DNA of 64,000 nucleotides from Kitasatospora sp. MAP5-34 (lineage in GTDB: Bacteria > Actinomycetota > Actinomycetes > Streptomycetales > Streptomycetaceae). The first letter of the stretch is position 1. The number at the start of each line of letters is the position of its first letter. Where the stretch lies: assembly GCF_029894335.1 (NCBI RefSeq), contig NZ_JARXZC010000007.1, positions 62,001 to 126,000 of the forward strand. The letters run 5' to 3'. The position numbers and the translations under genes were made by a program. The notes under the pieces were generated by a model, which saw only the letters and a program-made list of their open reading frames with translations, was not told the origin of the DNA and did no database searches. Below are positions 9,337-17,681 of the stretch, piece by piece.

Positions 9337-9516
9337 TCACTCCACCGACCGGTGGCTCCACGAGCCGGGCCGGCTGTGGACGCCCACCCCGTGCGACGTG
9401 TTCAGCCAGACCCCCGTACTGGCCGATGCACTTCCCGCCGCCATTCCCGGCCCGCCGGCGGCCGGCGCCGCCACTGCCGTGACCGTGGCCGCACGGCGTC
9501 CGAGCTCTAACCTCAT
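9337..9516 (-). CDS. 59-residue peptide with TTA codon, probable SARP target
   Basis: Small gene of unknown function, 59 aa. The ATG at 9516 is preceded by AGGAGG with five-base spacing. Codon 3 is TTA, the rare leucine codon read by the bldA tRNA in streptomycetes, so translation may be developmentally gated. The N-terminus is basic (RLELGRRAATV) followed by an Ala/Gly-rich stretch that could be a weak export signal. The C-terminal third is His/Ser/Trp-rich (STGVWLNTSHGVGVHSRPGS). A terminator follows directly. Upstream is a triple direct repeat plus -10 of SARP type, and the divergent neighbour is a SARP regulator. The arrangement recalls AfsR-AfsS, but the protein does not resemble AfsS. 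Confidence 0.65.
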   Translation of the reverse strand: MRLELGRRAATVTAVAAPAAGGPGMAAGSASASTGVWLNTSHGVGVHSRPGSWSHRSVE

Positions 9517-9615
9517 AGTTGCCTCCTGACAGGAACGACCGACACGGACGACCGCTCCCGGGTGGCCCGGTAGTGAATCCGCCGGCCGGGCCACCCGGTG
9601 GAAGCGGCTGGCCAC

Positions 9616-9657
9616 AACCTATGGACAGGCGTCCTTGATCCGTCCTAGGTTCGTCCT
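9616..9657 (-). promoter_or_regulatory. SARP-type operator and -10 box
   Basis: On the minus strand AGGACG occurs three times at exact 11-base intervals (9657-9652, 9646-9641, 9635-9630). The last copy is followed by an eight-base spacer and TAGGTT (9621-9616). Heptamer-like direct repeats at 11-bp period ending 8 bp before the -10 are the known layout of SARP activator sites. Transcription would run toward the 59-residue peptide gene with a leader of roughly 90-95 bases. Confidence 0.7.
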
Positions 9658-9707
9658 GCTGCAGGCTCAGCGAACTGTCGCGCGCGAGCTCACGGGATGC
9701 GGGGGAA

Positions 9708-10349
9708 ATGAGATTCGGTGTCCTGGGGCCGCTGAACGCCCGGTTCCAGGGGCGTGAGGTCCGGCTCAACGGTCCACGGCACGCCAAAGTGCTCGCCGCC
9801 CTGCTGGTCGAGGCCAACCAGGTGGTCCTGATGCCCCGGCTGATCGAGGTGATGTGGGACGGCGACGGCCCTGCCACCGCCGTCCGGCAGGTCCAGGACG
9901 CCGTCTCCGGGCTCCGCCGCAGCCTGTCAGCCGGCGGCGCGCCGCCCACCCTGATCAGCACCCTGCGCGGCGGCTACCGGATCCAGCTGGACACCGACCA
10001 GCTCGACCTGCTGGCCTTCGAGCGGGAGCGGCAGTCGGCACAGCAGTGCCCGGCCGCCGCCGACACCGTCGCCGGGCTGCGGCGCGCGCTGGCCTGTTGG
10101 CGCGGTCCGGCCCTCGCCGGGCTCGCCGGCCGCGCCCTGGAGAGTGACGCGGCCCGGCCGAACGTACTGCGCACCACCGTGCACAAGCAGTGCCTCGACC
10201 TGGAACTCACCCTGGGCCGCCTGCACCGCGACCTGGGGCGGACCGAACCGGCCCGGCAGTCCTTGGCGGAGGCGCAAGCCCTCTTCCACACGCTGAAGGT
10301 CCCGGAAGCCCAGCAGGTCGCGGAGCTGCTGGCCGAACTACCGCAGTAG
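9708..10349 (+). CDS. SARP family transcriptional activator (winged helix + BTAD only)
   Basis: Small Streptomyces antibiotic regulatory protein, 213 aa. Residues about 1-95 are the OmpR-like winged-helix DNA-binding domain (MRFGVLGPLNARFQG at the start, LISTLRGGYRIQL at the wing). Residues about 100-210 are the bacterial transcriptional activation domain, helical. It lacks the NB-ARC and TPR regions of AfsR, so it is the minimal form usual for pathway-specific regulators. GGGGGA lies just before the ATG. It diverges from the 59-residue peptide gene, and the shared region carries a consensus SARP site facing that gene. No biosynthetic genes adjoin it. Confidence 0.85.
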   Translation: MRFGVLGPLNARFQGREVRLNGPRHAKVLAALLVEANQVVLMPRLIEVMWDGDGPATAVRQVQDAVSGLRRSLSAGGAPPTLISTLRGGYRIQLDTDQLDLLAFERERQSAQQCPAAADTVAGLRRALACWRGPALAGLAGRALESDAARPNVLRTTVHKQCLDLELTLGRLHRDLGRTEPARQSLAEAQALFHTLKVPEAQQVAELLAELPQ

Positions 10350-10452
10350 CCACACCGGGCGCCGGACACACCGAGCGCCGCACTCCACGACGCGAGCGCC
10401 GCACGGGCGTGTTGCGCCACGGCGGGACGGTGGCGTCCGGGAGGATGCGCGC

Positions 10453-11049
10453 ATGGACCACACCATTCGGCTCGCACAGCAGCCCGAGGCCGACGAGCTG
10501 CTCGGCCGCAGCCCGCTGGCCGCTCTGATCGGCATGCTGCTGGACCAGCAGATCCCGATGGAGTGGGCGTTCTCGGGCCCGTACACGATCGCCCAGCGGC
10601 TGGGGCGCACCGACCTGGACGCGCACGAGATCGCCGCGTACGACCCGGACGAGTTCGCCGCGCTGCTCTCGGCGAAGCCCGCCGTCCACCGCTACCCGGG
10701 GTCAATGGCCAAGCGGGTGCAGCAACTCTGCCAGGCCCTGGTGGACGACTACGACGGCGACGCGGCCGCCGTGTGGCACGACGTCACGTCCGGCAGGGAA
10801 CTGCTGGCCCGGCTGAACGCGCTGCCCGGCTTCGGGAAGCAGAAGGCCCAGATCTTCCTGGCCCTGCTCGGCAAGCAGCTCGGCGCCACCCCGGAGGGCT
10901 GGCGGGAGGCAGCGGGCCCGTACGGCGAGGAGGGCGGCTTCCGCTCCGTCGCCGACATCACCGGCCCCGAGTCCCTGGACAAGGTCCGCGCCTACAAGCA
11001 GGCCGCCAAGCTGGCCGCGAAGCAGGCGGCCAAGGGCGCCGGCAAGTAG
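10453..11049 (+). CDS. HhH-GPD-type base excision DNA repair protein
   Basis: DNA-glycosylase-like protein, 198 aa, probably acting on damaged bases. The helix-hairpin-helix is LPGFGKQKAQIFLALLG, near residues 125-141. The first half (LIGMLLDQQIPMEWAFSGPY) matches the actinobacterial subfamily. The C-terminus is a Lys/Ala-rich tail. GGGAGG precedes the ATG at 10453. It converges with the carbamoyltransferase gene across 18 bases. Substrate range is not known for this subfamily. Confidence 0.85.
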   Translation: MDHTIRLAQQPEADELLGRSPLAALIGMLLDQQIPMEWAFSGPYTIAQRLGRTDLDAHEIAAYDPDEFAALLSAKPAVHRYPGSMAKRVQQLCQALVDDYDGDAAAVWHDVTSGRELLARLNALPGFGKQKAQIFLALLGKQLGATPEGWREAAGPYGEEGGFRSVADITGPESLDKVRAYKQAAKLAAKQAAKGAGK

Positions 11050-11067
11050 GCACCCCGGCGCCCCCGA

Positions 11068-12123
11068 TCAGTCGGCGATGTTGGCGGTGTTGCGGTAGAA
11101 CGCCGCGTCGTCCGGCCTGCGGTACGCCGGGCGGTGCCAGGTCGCCGGGCGCAGCGACTTGCGTACCTCGTCGGCGACACCGAGCACCGAGGCGAACAGG
11201 GCCATCCGGGTGGGGATGCCGGCGTCCGACTGCCGGAAGACCGCCAGGCGCGGGTCACCGTTGAGGTCGGTGCCGAGGTCGTTGGCGCCCGGACGGCTGT
11301 CGCGCGGCAGCGGGTGCATGATCACGGCGTCCGGACGGCAGACCCGCTCGACCAACGCCCGGTCGACCCGGAACTCGTCGCTGTACGGGAGCGGCTTGTC
11401 GGCGAACCGCTCGGTCTGCAGCCTGGTCGCGTAGATCGCGTCGGCGTCCGCCAGGCCGACGCTGGGCCGGTGGCTCTCCTCCACCCGGTGGCCACGGGCC
11501 GCGACCAGCTCCAGCAGCTCCTCGGGCATCCCGAGCCCCTCCGGAGAGACGCAGACGATGGTGAGGTCGTCATAACGGGCGAGCAGCTTCATCAGGGAGT
11601 GCGGGGCCCGGCCGTGCCGCAGGTCGCCGATCAGCGCGATCCGTCGGCCGTCCATGCTCTTGCCGAGCCGGCCGAACTCGCGGTACAGGGTGTACATGTC
11701 GAGCAGCGCCTGCGTCGGGTGCTCACCCGCGCCGTTGCCCGCATTGACCACCGGGATGTTGCTGACGGCCGCGAACTCGTGGATGGAGCTCACCTCGGGG
11801 TGCCGCATCACCGCCAGGTCGCAGTACCCGGCGATCACCTGGCTGGTGTCGGCGAGCGACTCACCCTTGCTGAGCGACGAGACCTCGGAGCCCGTGGTGC
11901 TGGTCACCGCGCCACCGAGCCGCAGGAAGGCCGACTCGCAGCTCAGCCGGGTGCGGGTGCTCGGCTCGAAGAACAGGCTCGCCATCACCGCGCCCTCCAG
12001 CACCCGGGTCACCTGCTCGCCCCGGGCGACCGGCACCAGCACGTCCGCCAGTCCGAAGAGCTCCTCCAACCGGCCCCGGTCGAAGAGGTCGCTGGAGAGA
12101 ATGTGCTGTCCGGTCAGTGACAT
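11068..12123 (-). CDS. Aspartate carbamoyltransferase paralogue
   Basis: Carbamoyl transfer from carbamoyl phosphate to an amine acceptor, 351 aa. The carbamoyl-phosphate loop FFEPSTRTRLSCESAF is near residue 52. SLSKGESLADT carries the mobile Lys, HPTQALLDMYTL the second phosphate/carbamoyl site, and HPLPRDSRPG the ATCase-type aspartate loop (HPLPR). These favour aspartate over ornithine. The sequence is closer to the enterobacterial PyrB layout than to the usual actinobacterial pyr-operon enzyme, and no pyrR, pyrC or carAB adjoins it. It therefore looks like a second copy with a possibly specialised acceptor. AGGAAG is 9-14 bases before the ATG. Confidence 0.8.
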   Translation of the reverse strand: MSLTGQHILSSDLFDRGRLEELFGLADVLVPVARGEQVTRVLEGAVMASLFFEPSTRTRLSCESAFLRLGGAVTSTTGSEVSSLSKGESLADTSQVIAGYCDLAVMRHPEVSSIHEFAAVSNIPVVNAGNGAGEHPTQALLDMYTLYREFGRLGKSMDGRRIALIGDLRHGRAPHSLMKLLARYDDLTIVCVSPEGLGMPEELLELVAARGHRVEESHRPSVGLADADAIYATRLQTERFADKPLPYSDEFRVDRALVERVCRPDAVIMHPLPRDSRPGANDLGTDLNGDPRLAVFRQSDAGIPTRMALFASVLGVADEVRKSLRPATWHRPAYRRPDDAAFYRNTANIAD

Positions 12124-12289
12124 GGCGGCTCTGACTTCCTCGTAGTGCCAGTAGTACTAAGTGGTGCTCGGCAGTGCTCGGCCGTGCCGTTCGGCGCCGA
12201 CAGTCTACTTGGCAGGGGTTCTCGCAACATTTGCCGAAAGTTCGCCACGGCCGGGGCGACCAGGGGCGGGCGCCCGTAGAGTCGTCCAT

Positions 12290-13021
12290 ATGGCGATGGA
12301 GCGACCCAGCAGCACACTCGACCCGGCCCGGATGATCGCCGAGGCGCGCAAGGCGTTCTTCGTGATGTTCGCGCTGCTCTGTGTGGTCTGGGCGGTTCAA
12401 CTCGCCAACTGGGCCGACGACTACCGGCTCTCCGTCGACTTCGGCATCATGGCGCACCAGCCCGACCGGCTGCCCGACGTGCTCGCCGCCCCCTTCCTGC
12501 ACGCCAACTGGCGTCACCTGGAGGGCAATTCCGGCCCGCTCTTCGTCTTCGGCTTCCTCGCCGCCTACCGGGGCGTGAGCCGCTTCCTCGGGCTGACGCT
12601 GCTGGTGGCGCTGACCAGCGGCCTGGCCGTCTGGCTGTTCGAGCGGGGCGGGGTGGTCACGGTCGGCGCGAGCGGCGTGATCTTCGGGTACTTCGGCTAC
12701 GTGGTGCTGCGCGGCGTGTTCGACCAGAACCTGATCGACACGCTGATCGGCCTGGTGATGGGCGCGTCCTTCGCCTACATCCTCACCACCGCCGTGCCGG
12801 GCACACCGGGCGTCAGCTGGCTCGCCCACCTGGGCGGACTGACGGGCGGGCTCGCGGGTGCGTGGATCTTCCGCGACCGGGGGCCGAAGCCGACCGCCGC
12901 CGCGCAGCCGTCGACGGCAGGGCCGGCCGCCGCCGTCCCGACGCAGTCGGACGGGCCGGTGTCGAGCACCGACGCCTCCCGCGCGCAGCTGCTGAAGGAT
13001 CTCGACGACCTCGGACTCTGA
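12290..13021 (+). CDS. Rhomboid family intramembrane serine protease
   Basis: Membrane protease, 243 aa, with about six membrane helices. The catalytic Ser motif is VGASGVIFG (GxSG) near residue 127, and the catalytic His is in WLAHLGGLTGG near residue 184. The upstream HxxxN motif is HLEGN near residue 80. The C-terminal 60 residues are a Pro/Ala/Ser-rich cytosolic tail. Starts at 12290 (ATG) or 12296 (ATG) are both possible. It is divergent from the carbamoyltransferase gene. Substrates are unknown. Confidence 0.88.
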   Translation: MAMERPSSTLDPARMIAEARKAFFVMFALLCVVWAVQLANWADDYRLSVDFGIMAHQPDRLPDVLAAPFLHANWRHLEGNSGPLFVFGFLAAYRGVSRFLGLTLLVALTSGLAVWLFERGGVVTVGASGVIFGYFGYVVLRGVFDQNLIDTLIGLVMGASFAYILTTAVPGTPGVSWLAHLGGLTGGLAGAWIFRDRGPKPTAAAQPSTAGPAAAVPTQSDGPVSSTDASRAQLLKDLDDLGL

Positions 13022-13106
13022 TCTTGGACTCTTCAGGTATAGACCAATCCGCCGCGCGCGGGCTAGCGTGGTGCCCCCGCACCGCCACCTGCCCCGGAGC
13101 CGCCCC

Positions 13107-14273
13107 GTGGAGTCCTCAGTCCTCGCCTTCGCGACCGACCTGATCGACGAGGGCGCCGACACCTTCTTCGGCAACCTCACCGACCGGGCGGGTGTCGGCG
13201 GCGTCACGCTGGCCTCGGTCTACCACGCGGCGCGCGACGTCTTCCCGCACAACCCGCACCGGGTGGTCCGCCACCTCGAGCCCGGCGCCGCGTACTTCCG
13301 CCCGGACGCCGCCCGCTGGGCCGGCCGCCGGCTGGCGCCGACGCCGTCCGGCGCGATCGGCGAGCGCGACCCGTTCGCCGAGGCGGCGGAGCAGGCGCAG
13401 CGGCGCGGGCTCAAGCTGCACGCCTGGACGGTGTTCTGCCACAACGACCGGCTCGGCTTCCAGCACCCCGACTGCGCCCCCGCCAACGCCTTCGGCGACC
13501 GGTACCCGACCGAGCTCTGCCCGGCCAACCCCGAGGTGCGTGAGTACGCGACCACGCTGGTCGCCGAGTTCGCCCGGTACGGGGTGGACGCGATCCGCGC
13601 CGAGTCGCTGCACTTCCACGGCCTGCGCCACGGCTACCACCACGAGCGCTACTTCGAGGAGCTCGGCCCGGTCACCGAGGCCCTGCTCGGGCTCTGCTTC
13701 TGCGCCCACTGCCGGGCCAACGCGGTGTCGGCAGGCGTCCCGGCGGGCGAGGTCCAGGACGCGGTCCGAGCCGAGCTGCGCGCCCGGCTCGCCGACGAAC
13801 GGCGGGCCGCCGAGCCTGCCGCGCTGGACGAGCTGGCGGGCGGCGCCGTCGCCGCGTACATCGACGCCGCCGCACTGAGCGTCACCTCGCTGACCACCGA
13901 GGTGGCCGAGGCGGCGGAGCGGCTCGACATGCGGCTGACCTTCATGGACGGTGGCGGCCCGGGCAAGGGCTGGCTGTCGGGCATCGACCTGCCCGCGCTC
14001 GGCAAGGCCGCCCACCAGATCGAGACGCTGGGCTACGCCACGACCCCGGAGGCCATCCGCGAGAAGATCGCCGCGTTCGCCCTGCACGGCATCCGTCCTC
14101 AGGAGATGGCGGTGATCCTGCGCCCGATGGCCCAGGACTGCGACGGCCCGGCCAACCTCGCCGCGAAGATCGGGGTCCTGCGCGAACTCGGTGTGCCGGA
14201 GGTCGAGTTCTACCACTACGGCCTGATGCGGCTCTCCTCGCTGGACCGGATCGGCACGGCCCTGAACCAGTAG
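13107..14273 (+). CDS. Putative TIM-barrel glycoside-hydrolase-like protein
   Basis: 388-aa cytosolic protein that I cannot name securely. Motifs resemble glycosyl-hydrolase-like TIM barrels: KLHAWTVFCHNDRLGFQHP, an Asn/Glu-rich strand ELCPANPEVREYA, and YGVDAIRAESLHFHG, where the Asp or Glu could be catalytic. A CxxC pair occurs in LCFCAHCRAN near residue 200. There is no signal peptide. The GTG at 13107 starts VESSVLAFATDL; an upstream GTG at 13068 lies too close to the rhomboid stop and reads as non-homologous. Long uninterrupted coding with strong third-position GC supports it. Confidence 0.65.
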   Translation: MESSVLAFATDLIDEGADTFFGNLTDRAGVGGVTLASVYHAARDVFPHNPHRVVRHLEPGAAYFRPDAARWAGRRLAPTPSGAIGERDPFAEAAEQAQRRGLKLHAWTVFCHNDRLGFQHPDCAPANAFGDRYPTELCPANPEVREYATTLVAEFARYGVDAIRAESLHFHGLRHGYHHERYFEELGPVTEALLGLCFCAHCRANAVSAGVPAGEVQDAVRAELRARLADERRAAEPAALDELAGGAVAAYIDAAALSVTSLTTEVAEAAERLDMRLTFMDGGGPGKGWLSGIDLPALGKAAHQIETLGYATTPEAIREKIAAFALHGIRPQEMAVILRPMAQDCDGPANLAAKIGVLRELGVPEVEFYHYGLMRLSSLDRIGTALNQ

Positions 14274-14392
14274 GCCGGGGCGCCGCCCAGATGGACCAAA
14301 GCCCTATTTCCTATGTAATCGCTACAAATCGCCGAAGGCGGGCCGGGGCGCGCTTGCTGGGCCTGCGGGCGCCGTGACGGTAGGCTTTCCGT

Positions 14393-14689
14393 GTGATCTT
14401 CAAGCGCATCGGCAACGCACGGCCGTACCCGGATCACGGCCGGACCAGCACCCGCCAGTGGGCGGACGTCGCACCGCGTCCGGTGCGGCTGGACCAGCTG
14501 GTGACCACCAAGGGACAACTGGACCTCGAAACCCTGCTGGCCGAGGACTCCACCTTCTACGGGGACCTCTTCGCCCACGTGGTGAAGTGGCACGGCGACC
14601 TCTATCTGGAGGACGGCCTGCACCGCGCGGTCCGGGCCGCGCTGCAGCAGCGCCAGGTCCTGCACGCTCGCGTCCTCGAGATGGAGTGA
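14393..14689 (+). CDS. Conserved 98-residue protein (sometimes labelled VapB-like)
   Basis: 98-aa soluble protein widely conserved in streptomycetes. It starts at a GTG (VIFKRIGNARPYPDHGR) and contains LDQLVTTKGQLDLETLLAED and the C-terminal helix GLHRAVRAALQQRQVLHARV. The C-terminal part resembles a ribbon-helix-helix-like segment, which explains an antitoxin label in databases. No toxin partner adjoins it, so a toxin-antitoxin role is not supported here. The following gene encodes a LytR C-terminal-domain protein on the same strand, 276 bases away. Confidence 0.75.
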   Translation: MIFKRIGNARPYPDHGRTSTRQWADVAPRPVRLDQLVTTKGQLDLETLLAEDSTFYGDLFAHVVKWHGDLYLEDGLHRAVRAALQQRQVLHARVLEME

Positions 14690-14965
14690 CGCCCAGCGGA
14701 GCCGCACCATATCCGCGCCACACCCGTACTGACCGTCTTTCACCCGCCCGAGGCCGCCACCCAGGGTGCCGGTACATCCTTTCGAGTGCCGTCGTACTCC
14801 AGATGATGATCATTTAGTACATTCACCACCGGACTGGCACTAGTCTTCCGAGTACGGCCGAAGCTTGCGGCGCTCCGCCCTCCCGGCCGTACCCGTCACT
14901 GGCCCGTACCCGTCACTGGCCACACCCGTCACCGAGCCTGACCAGGCACGAGGGGGAGACAGACT
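14690..14965 (+). promoter_or_regulatory. Intergenic region before LytR_C gene
   Basis: A 276-base non-coding stretch. The segment around 14800-14850 is relatively AT-rich for this genome and likely holds the promoter of the LytR_C gene. At 14888-14935 the phrase CCCGTCAC(T)GGCC recurs three times as a short direct repeat. Nothing else is identifiable. Confidence 0.35.
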
Positions 14966-15709
14966 GTGAGCATGTTGACTCCCCAGGGGTTGAAGGGGAA
15001 GCAGTACCGGATCACCGGCAACTCGTACCCCCGCCTCGGCCGCCCGCCGCGCAAGAGCCGCAAGATCCTGGCGCTGATCGGCTCGCTGCTGGCGCTGGCC
15101 CTGATCGCGCTCGGCGGCGTGCAGCTGGTGGACATCTTCACCGGCAAGGGCAAACACCCCGTGGCCCAGGCGTGCTCGAGCCCGGCCGCCGGCACCTCCG
15201 GCAAGCCGCTGGCCGCGCCCGTCAGGAGCGCCTCCGCCGCCGCCTCACCCGGCGCCTCCGCACCCGCCTCGGCGCCCGCCGCCGGGGCACCGGCCGGAGC
15301 GGCCTCGGCGCCCGCTGCCGGGGCCACCAGCACCGCCGTCCCGCAGCCGCAGGCCGTCACCGTGAACGTGTACAACGCCACCGCCAAGGCCGGGCTCGCC
15401 GCCCGCACGGCGGACGAGCTGAAGAAGCGCGGCTTCACCATCGGCAAGGTCGGCAACGCACCGGCCGCCCTGGACAAGAAGGTCACCGGCACCGCACAGG
15501 TGGTCAGCGGACCGGCCGGGCTCGGCGCGGCCACCCTGCTGGGCTCCCAGGCGGCGGGATCGGCCACCTCGGCCGACACCCGTACCGACGCCACGGTGGA
15601 CTTCGTGATCGGCGACGCCTACACCGCGCTGCTCGACCCGACGCAGGCGGCCGCCGCGCTCGCCCTGGCGACCAAGCCGGCGCCGTCCCCGGGCCCCGGC
15701 AGCTGCTGA
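14966..15709 (+). CDS. LytR C-terminal domain-containing membrane protein
   Basis: 247-aa single-pass membrane protein. An N-terminal cytosolic segment (about 30 residues, KGKQYRITGNSYPRLGRPP) precedes the membrane helix ILALIGSLLALALIALGG. An Ala/Pro/Ser-rich extracytoplasmic linker follows. The LytR_C domain occupies residues about 130-225 (VTVNVYNATAKAGLAARTA). There is no LytR-CpsA-Psr catalytic domain, so it is a stand-alone LytR_C protein, presumably cell-envelope associated. The GTG at 14966 has GGGGGAG upstream; ATG 14972 is an alternative. Confidence 0.85.
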   Translation: MSMLTPQGLKGKQYRITGNSYPRLGRPPRKSRKILALIGSLLALALIALGGVQLVDIFTGKGKHPVAQACSSPAAGTSGKPLAAPVRSASAAASPGASAPASAPAAGAPAGAASAPAAGATSTAVPQPQAVTVNVYNATAKAGLAARTADELKKRGFTIGKVGNAPAALDKKVTGTAQVVSGPAGLGAATLLGSQAAGSATSADTRTDATVDFVIGDAYTALLDPTQAAAALALATKPAPSPGPGSC

Positions 15710-15725
15710 CCCCGGCCGTACGGAG

Positions 15726-15777
15726 AGCGATGCGAGAAGGGGTCCCGGAGAGCTCCGGGACCCCTTCTCGCATCGCT
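15726..15777. terminator. 24-bp perfect bidirectional terminator
   Basis: An uninterrupted 24-bp stem (15726-15749 with 15754-15777) with loop GAGC lies between the convergent LytR_C and upp genes. It can serve both directions. Confidence 0.92.
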
Positions 15778-15789
15778 GCTTCCCGGACT

Positions 15790-16425
15790 TCAGCCGGCCG
15801 TGCCGTAGAGGCGGTCGCCCGCGTCGCCGAGGCCCGGCACGATGTAGCCGTTCTCGTTCAGCCGCTCGTCCACAGCGGCCGTGACCACGGTGACGGGCAG
15901 CCCGGCGAGCTCCTTCTCCAGCACCGCGACGCCCTCGGGAGCCGCCAGCAGGACGACGGCGGTGACGTCCGTGGCACCGCGCTCGATCAGCATCCGGATC
16001 GCCGCGATCAGGGTGCCGCCGGTGGCCAGCATCGGGTCCAGGACGTAGACCTGACGGCCGGAGAGGTCGTCCGGCATCCGGGTGGCGTACGTGGACGCCT
16101 CCAGGGTCTCCTCGTTGCGCACCATGCCCAGGAAGCCGACCTCGGCGGTCGGCAGCAGCCGGGTCATGCCGTCCAGCATGCCGAGGCCCGCGCGCAGGAT
16201 CGGGACGACCAGCGGGCGGGGGTAGCTCAGCCGGGTCCCGGTGGTGACGGCGACCGGCGTGGTGATCTCCACCTGGTCGGTCCGGACGTCCCGGGTGGCC
16301 TCGTACGCGAGGAGGGTGACGAGCTCGTCCGTCAGCCGACGGAAGGTCGGCGAGTCGGTGCGCTCGTCGCGCAGGGTGGAGAGCTTGTGGGCCACCAACG
16401 GGTGGTCGACGACTTGGAGACGCAT
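15790..16425 (-). CDS. upp: Uracil phosphoribosyltransferase
   Basis: Pyrimidine salvage enzyme converting uracil and PRPP to UMP, 211 aa, full length. The PRPP-binding loop is [12 protein letters not shown] near residue 130. The uracil-binding C-terminal region [19 protein letters not shown] is intact. The start is ATG 16425. It is divergent from a small basic protein and convergent with the LytR_C gene through the shared terminator. The upp-tadA-sigF order matches the conserved streptomycete arrangement. Confidence 0.97.
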   Translation of the reverse strand: MRLQVVDHPLVAHKLSTLRDERTDSPTFRRLTDELVTLLAYEATRDVRTDQVEITTPVAVTTGTRLSYPRPLVVPILRAGLGMLDGMTRLLPTAEVGFLGMVRNEETLEASTYATRMPDDLSGRQVYVLDPMLATGGTLIAAIRMLIERGATDVTAVVLLAAPEGVAVLEKELAGLPVTVVTAAVDERLNENGYIVPGLGDAGDRLYGTAG

Positions 16426-16583
16426 ACTTCGACCATAACGGGCACCGGCACGTGCGTACGACCCCCGCGCGGGGCCGCCGGCTCCGTGACGGCCCGTGAC
16501 AGGGCGATCCGCGCGCCCCGATATGTCCGAACCGATACCTCTCCGGTGGTATCAATCGAACGCTTCTGGGAACGTCGGACCAT

Positions 16584-16799
16584 ATGAAGAGCAACCCGGA
16601 CACCGGGGCCGGCTCGACAGACGAGTCCCGGCCTCCCCCACAGGCCCCACCCGAGAACGAGGCGCAGCGCCGCCGACGGCGGGCCGTGTTCCTGCGCGAA
16701 CTCGCCGAGGCCCGCGAGCTGCGCGCCCGGGTCCAGCCCCGGCGGACCAAGGAGCGCCGGCTGCGCGAGGCCCTGCGAATGCGGACCTTCCGGATCTGA
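16584..16799 (+). CDS. Small basic conserved protein
   Basis: 71-aa protein, no assigned function. It has a disordered Pro-rich N-terminus followed by a strongly basic helix (QRRRRRAVFLRELAEARELR) and the conserved ending MRMRTFRI-like (here LRMRTFRI). The charge suggests nucleic-acid or ribosome binding, which is inference only. It sits between upp and the tadA pair on the plus strand, as in other streptomycetes. Confidence 0.65.
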   Translation: MKSNPDTGAGSTDESRPPPQAPPENEAQRRRRRAVFLRELAEARELRARVQPRRTKERRLREALRMRTFRI

Positions 16800-17082
16800 C
16801 GCCGCACGCCCGACACCGCGCCCCCGACGCCACGACCTGGCACCGCGCCTGACGCGTGCTCCGGGTGATCTGACGGTGCACCGGCCGCATCGGCGCCGTT
16901 ACTCCCGGCCATTCCGACACGACCTGCGAAGACGCGCTGCAGAACACCCCCCGCAGCGGCGGCCTTTCTGTCACGATGCCGGTGGGACGGTCCGAACAGC
17001 GGGCCGCCTCTGGTGCGGGGGCGGCCAGGCCGCGTTCGCCCGGGATCGCCTACAGCCGAGACCAATCTTGGGAGAGTCCCCG
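16800..17082 (+). other. Intergenic region before the tadA pair
   Basis: 283 bases with no supported gene or hairpin of note. The promoter of the tRNA adenosine deaminase-associated gene should lie here. GGGAG at about 17069-17073 is its ribosome binding site. Confidence 0.3.
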
Positions 17083-17652
17083 GTGGCGTACTTCGCTGCA
17101 GTGCTTGCTCGCACCGATGGCGGGTGGGATGTGAGCGAGACAGAACTCGACAGTGTCGAAACCCTGGCCGACCTGGCCGACCTGGCCCGCGCGGCCGCCC
17201 AGGACGACGACACCGTCCTGGTCTTCATCGAACAGGAGGACGCGTGGTTCGCCGTCCTCCGGGTGGACGGCGAGGAGGACCCGCGGATCTTCGTCTCCGA
17301 CGGCGCCGCCGCCGCCCGCAGCTCGTACGGCGTGATTCTCACCGACGAGCTGGTCGACCGGGTCGGGGACGGCGACTTCGACGACCTGGACAGTCTGGTC
17401 GCCGAACTGGACGACGAGGACGACGAAGCGGCCACCGACAGCGGTGACCAGGACGAGGACAGCAGCCGTGGGGCCGTCGGCCCCGGCGGCGTCCCGGTCG
17501 GGCCGCTCGGCGACTCGGAGCTGCTGATCGACTTCGGCCTCACGGCCCCGCAGCTGCTCGACCTGAGCGGCGAGGGCGCGGTGCCCGGTGACGCGCTCGC
17601 CGAGATCGCCGAGACCCTGGGCTGCGGCGAGGTGCTGGAGGCGGTGCGGTAA
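17083..17652 (+). CDS. tRNA adenosine deaminase-associated protein
   Basis: 189-aa acidic protein found immediately upstream of tadA in actinobacteria and annotated by that association. It starts at GTG 17083 with GGGAG nine bases upstream (VAYFAAVLARTDGGWDV). The N-terminal half contains DTVLVFIEQEDAWFAVLRV. A long acidic stretch (AELDDEDDEAATDSGDQ) divides it from the C-terminal helical part. It likely forms an operon with tadA, ending 29 bases before it. The molecular role is not established. Confidence 0.85.
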   Translation: MAYFAAVLARTDGGWDVSETELDSVETLADLADLARAAAQDDDTVLVFIEQEDAWFAVLRVDGEEDPRIFVSDGAAAARSSYGVILTDELVDRVGDGDFDDLDSLVAELDDEDDEAATDSGDQDEDSSRGAVGPGGVPVGPLGDSELLIDFGLTAPQLLDLSGEGAVPGDALAEIAETLGCGEVLEAVR

Positions 17653-17681
17653 CGGGCGCACCGGTGTCCGACACTGGTGCC

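Noticed and set aside
14393..14689. VapB antitoxin of a toxin-antitoxin pair
   Set aside because: No toxin gene adjoins it; the protein is a widely conserved stand-alone gene.
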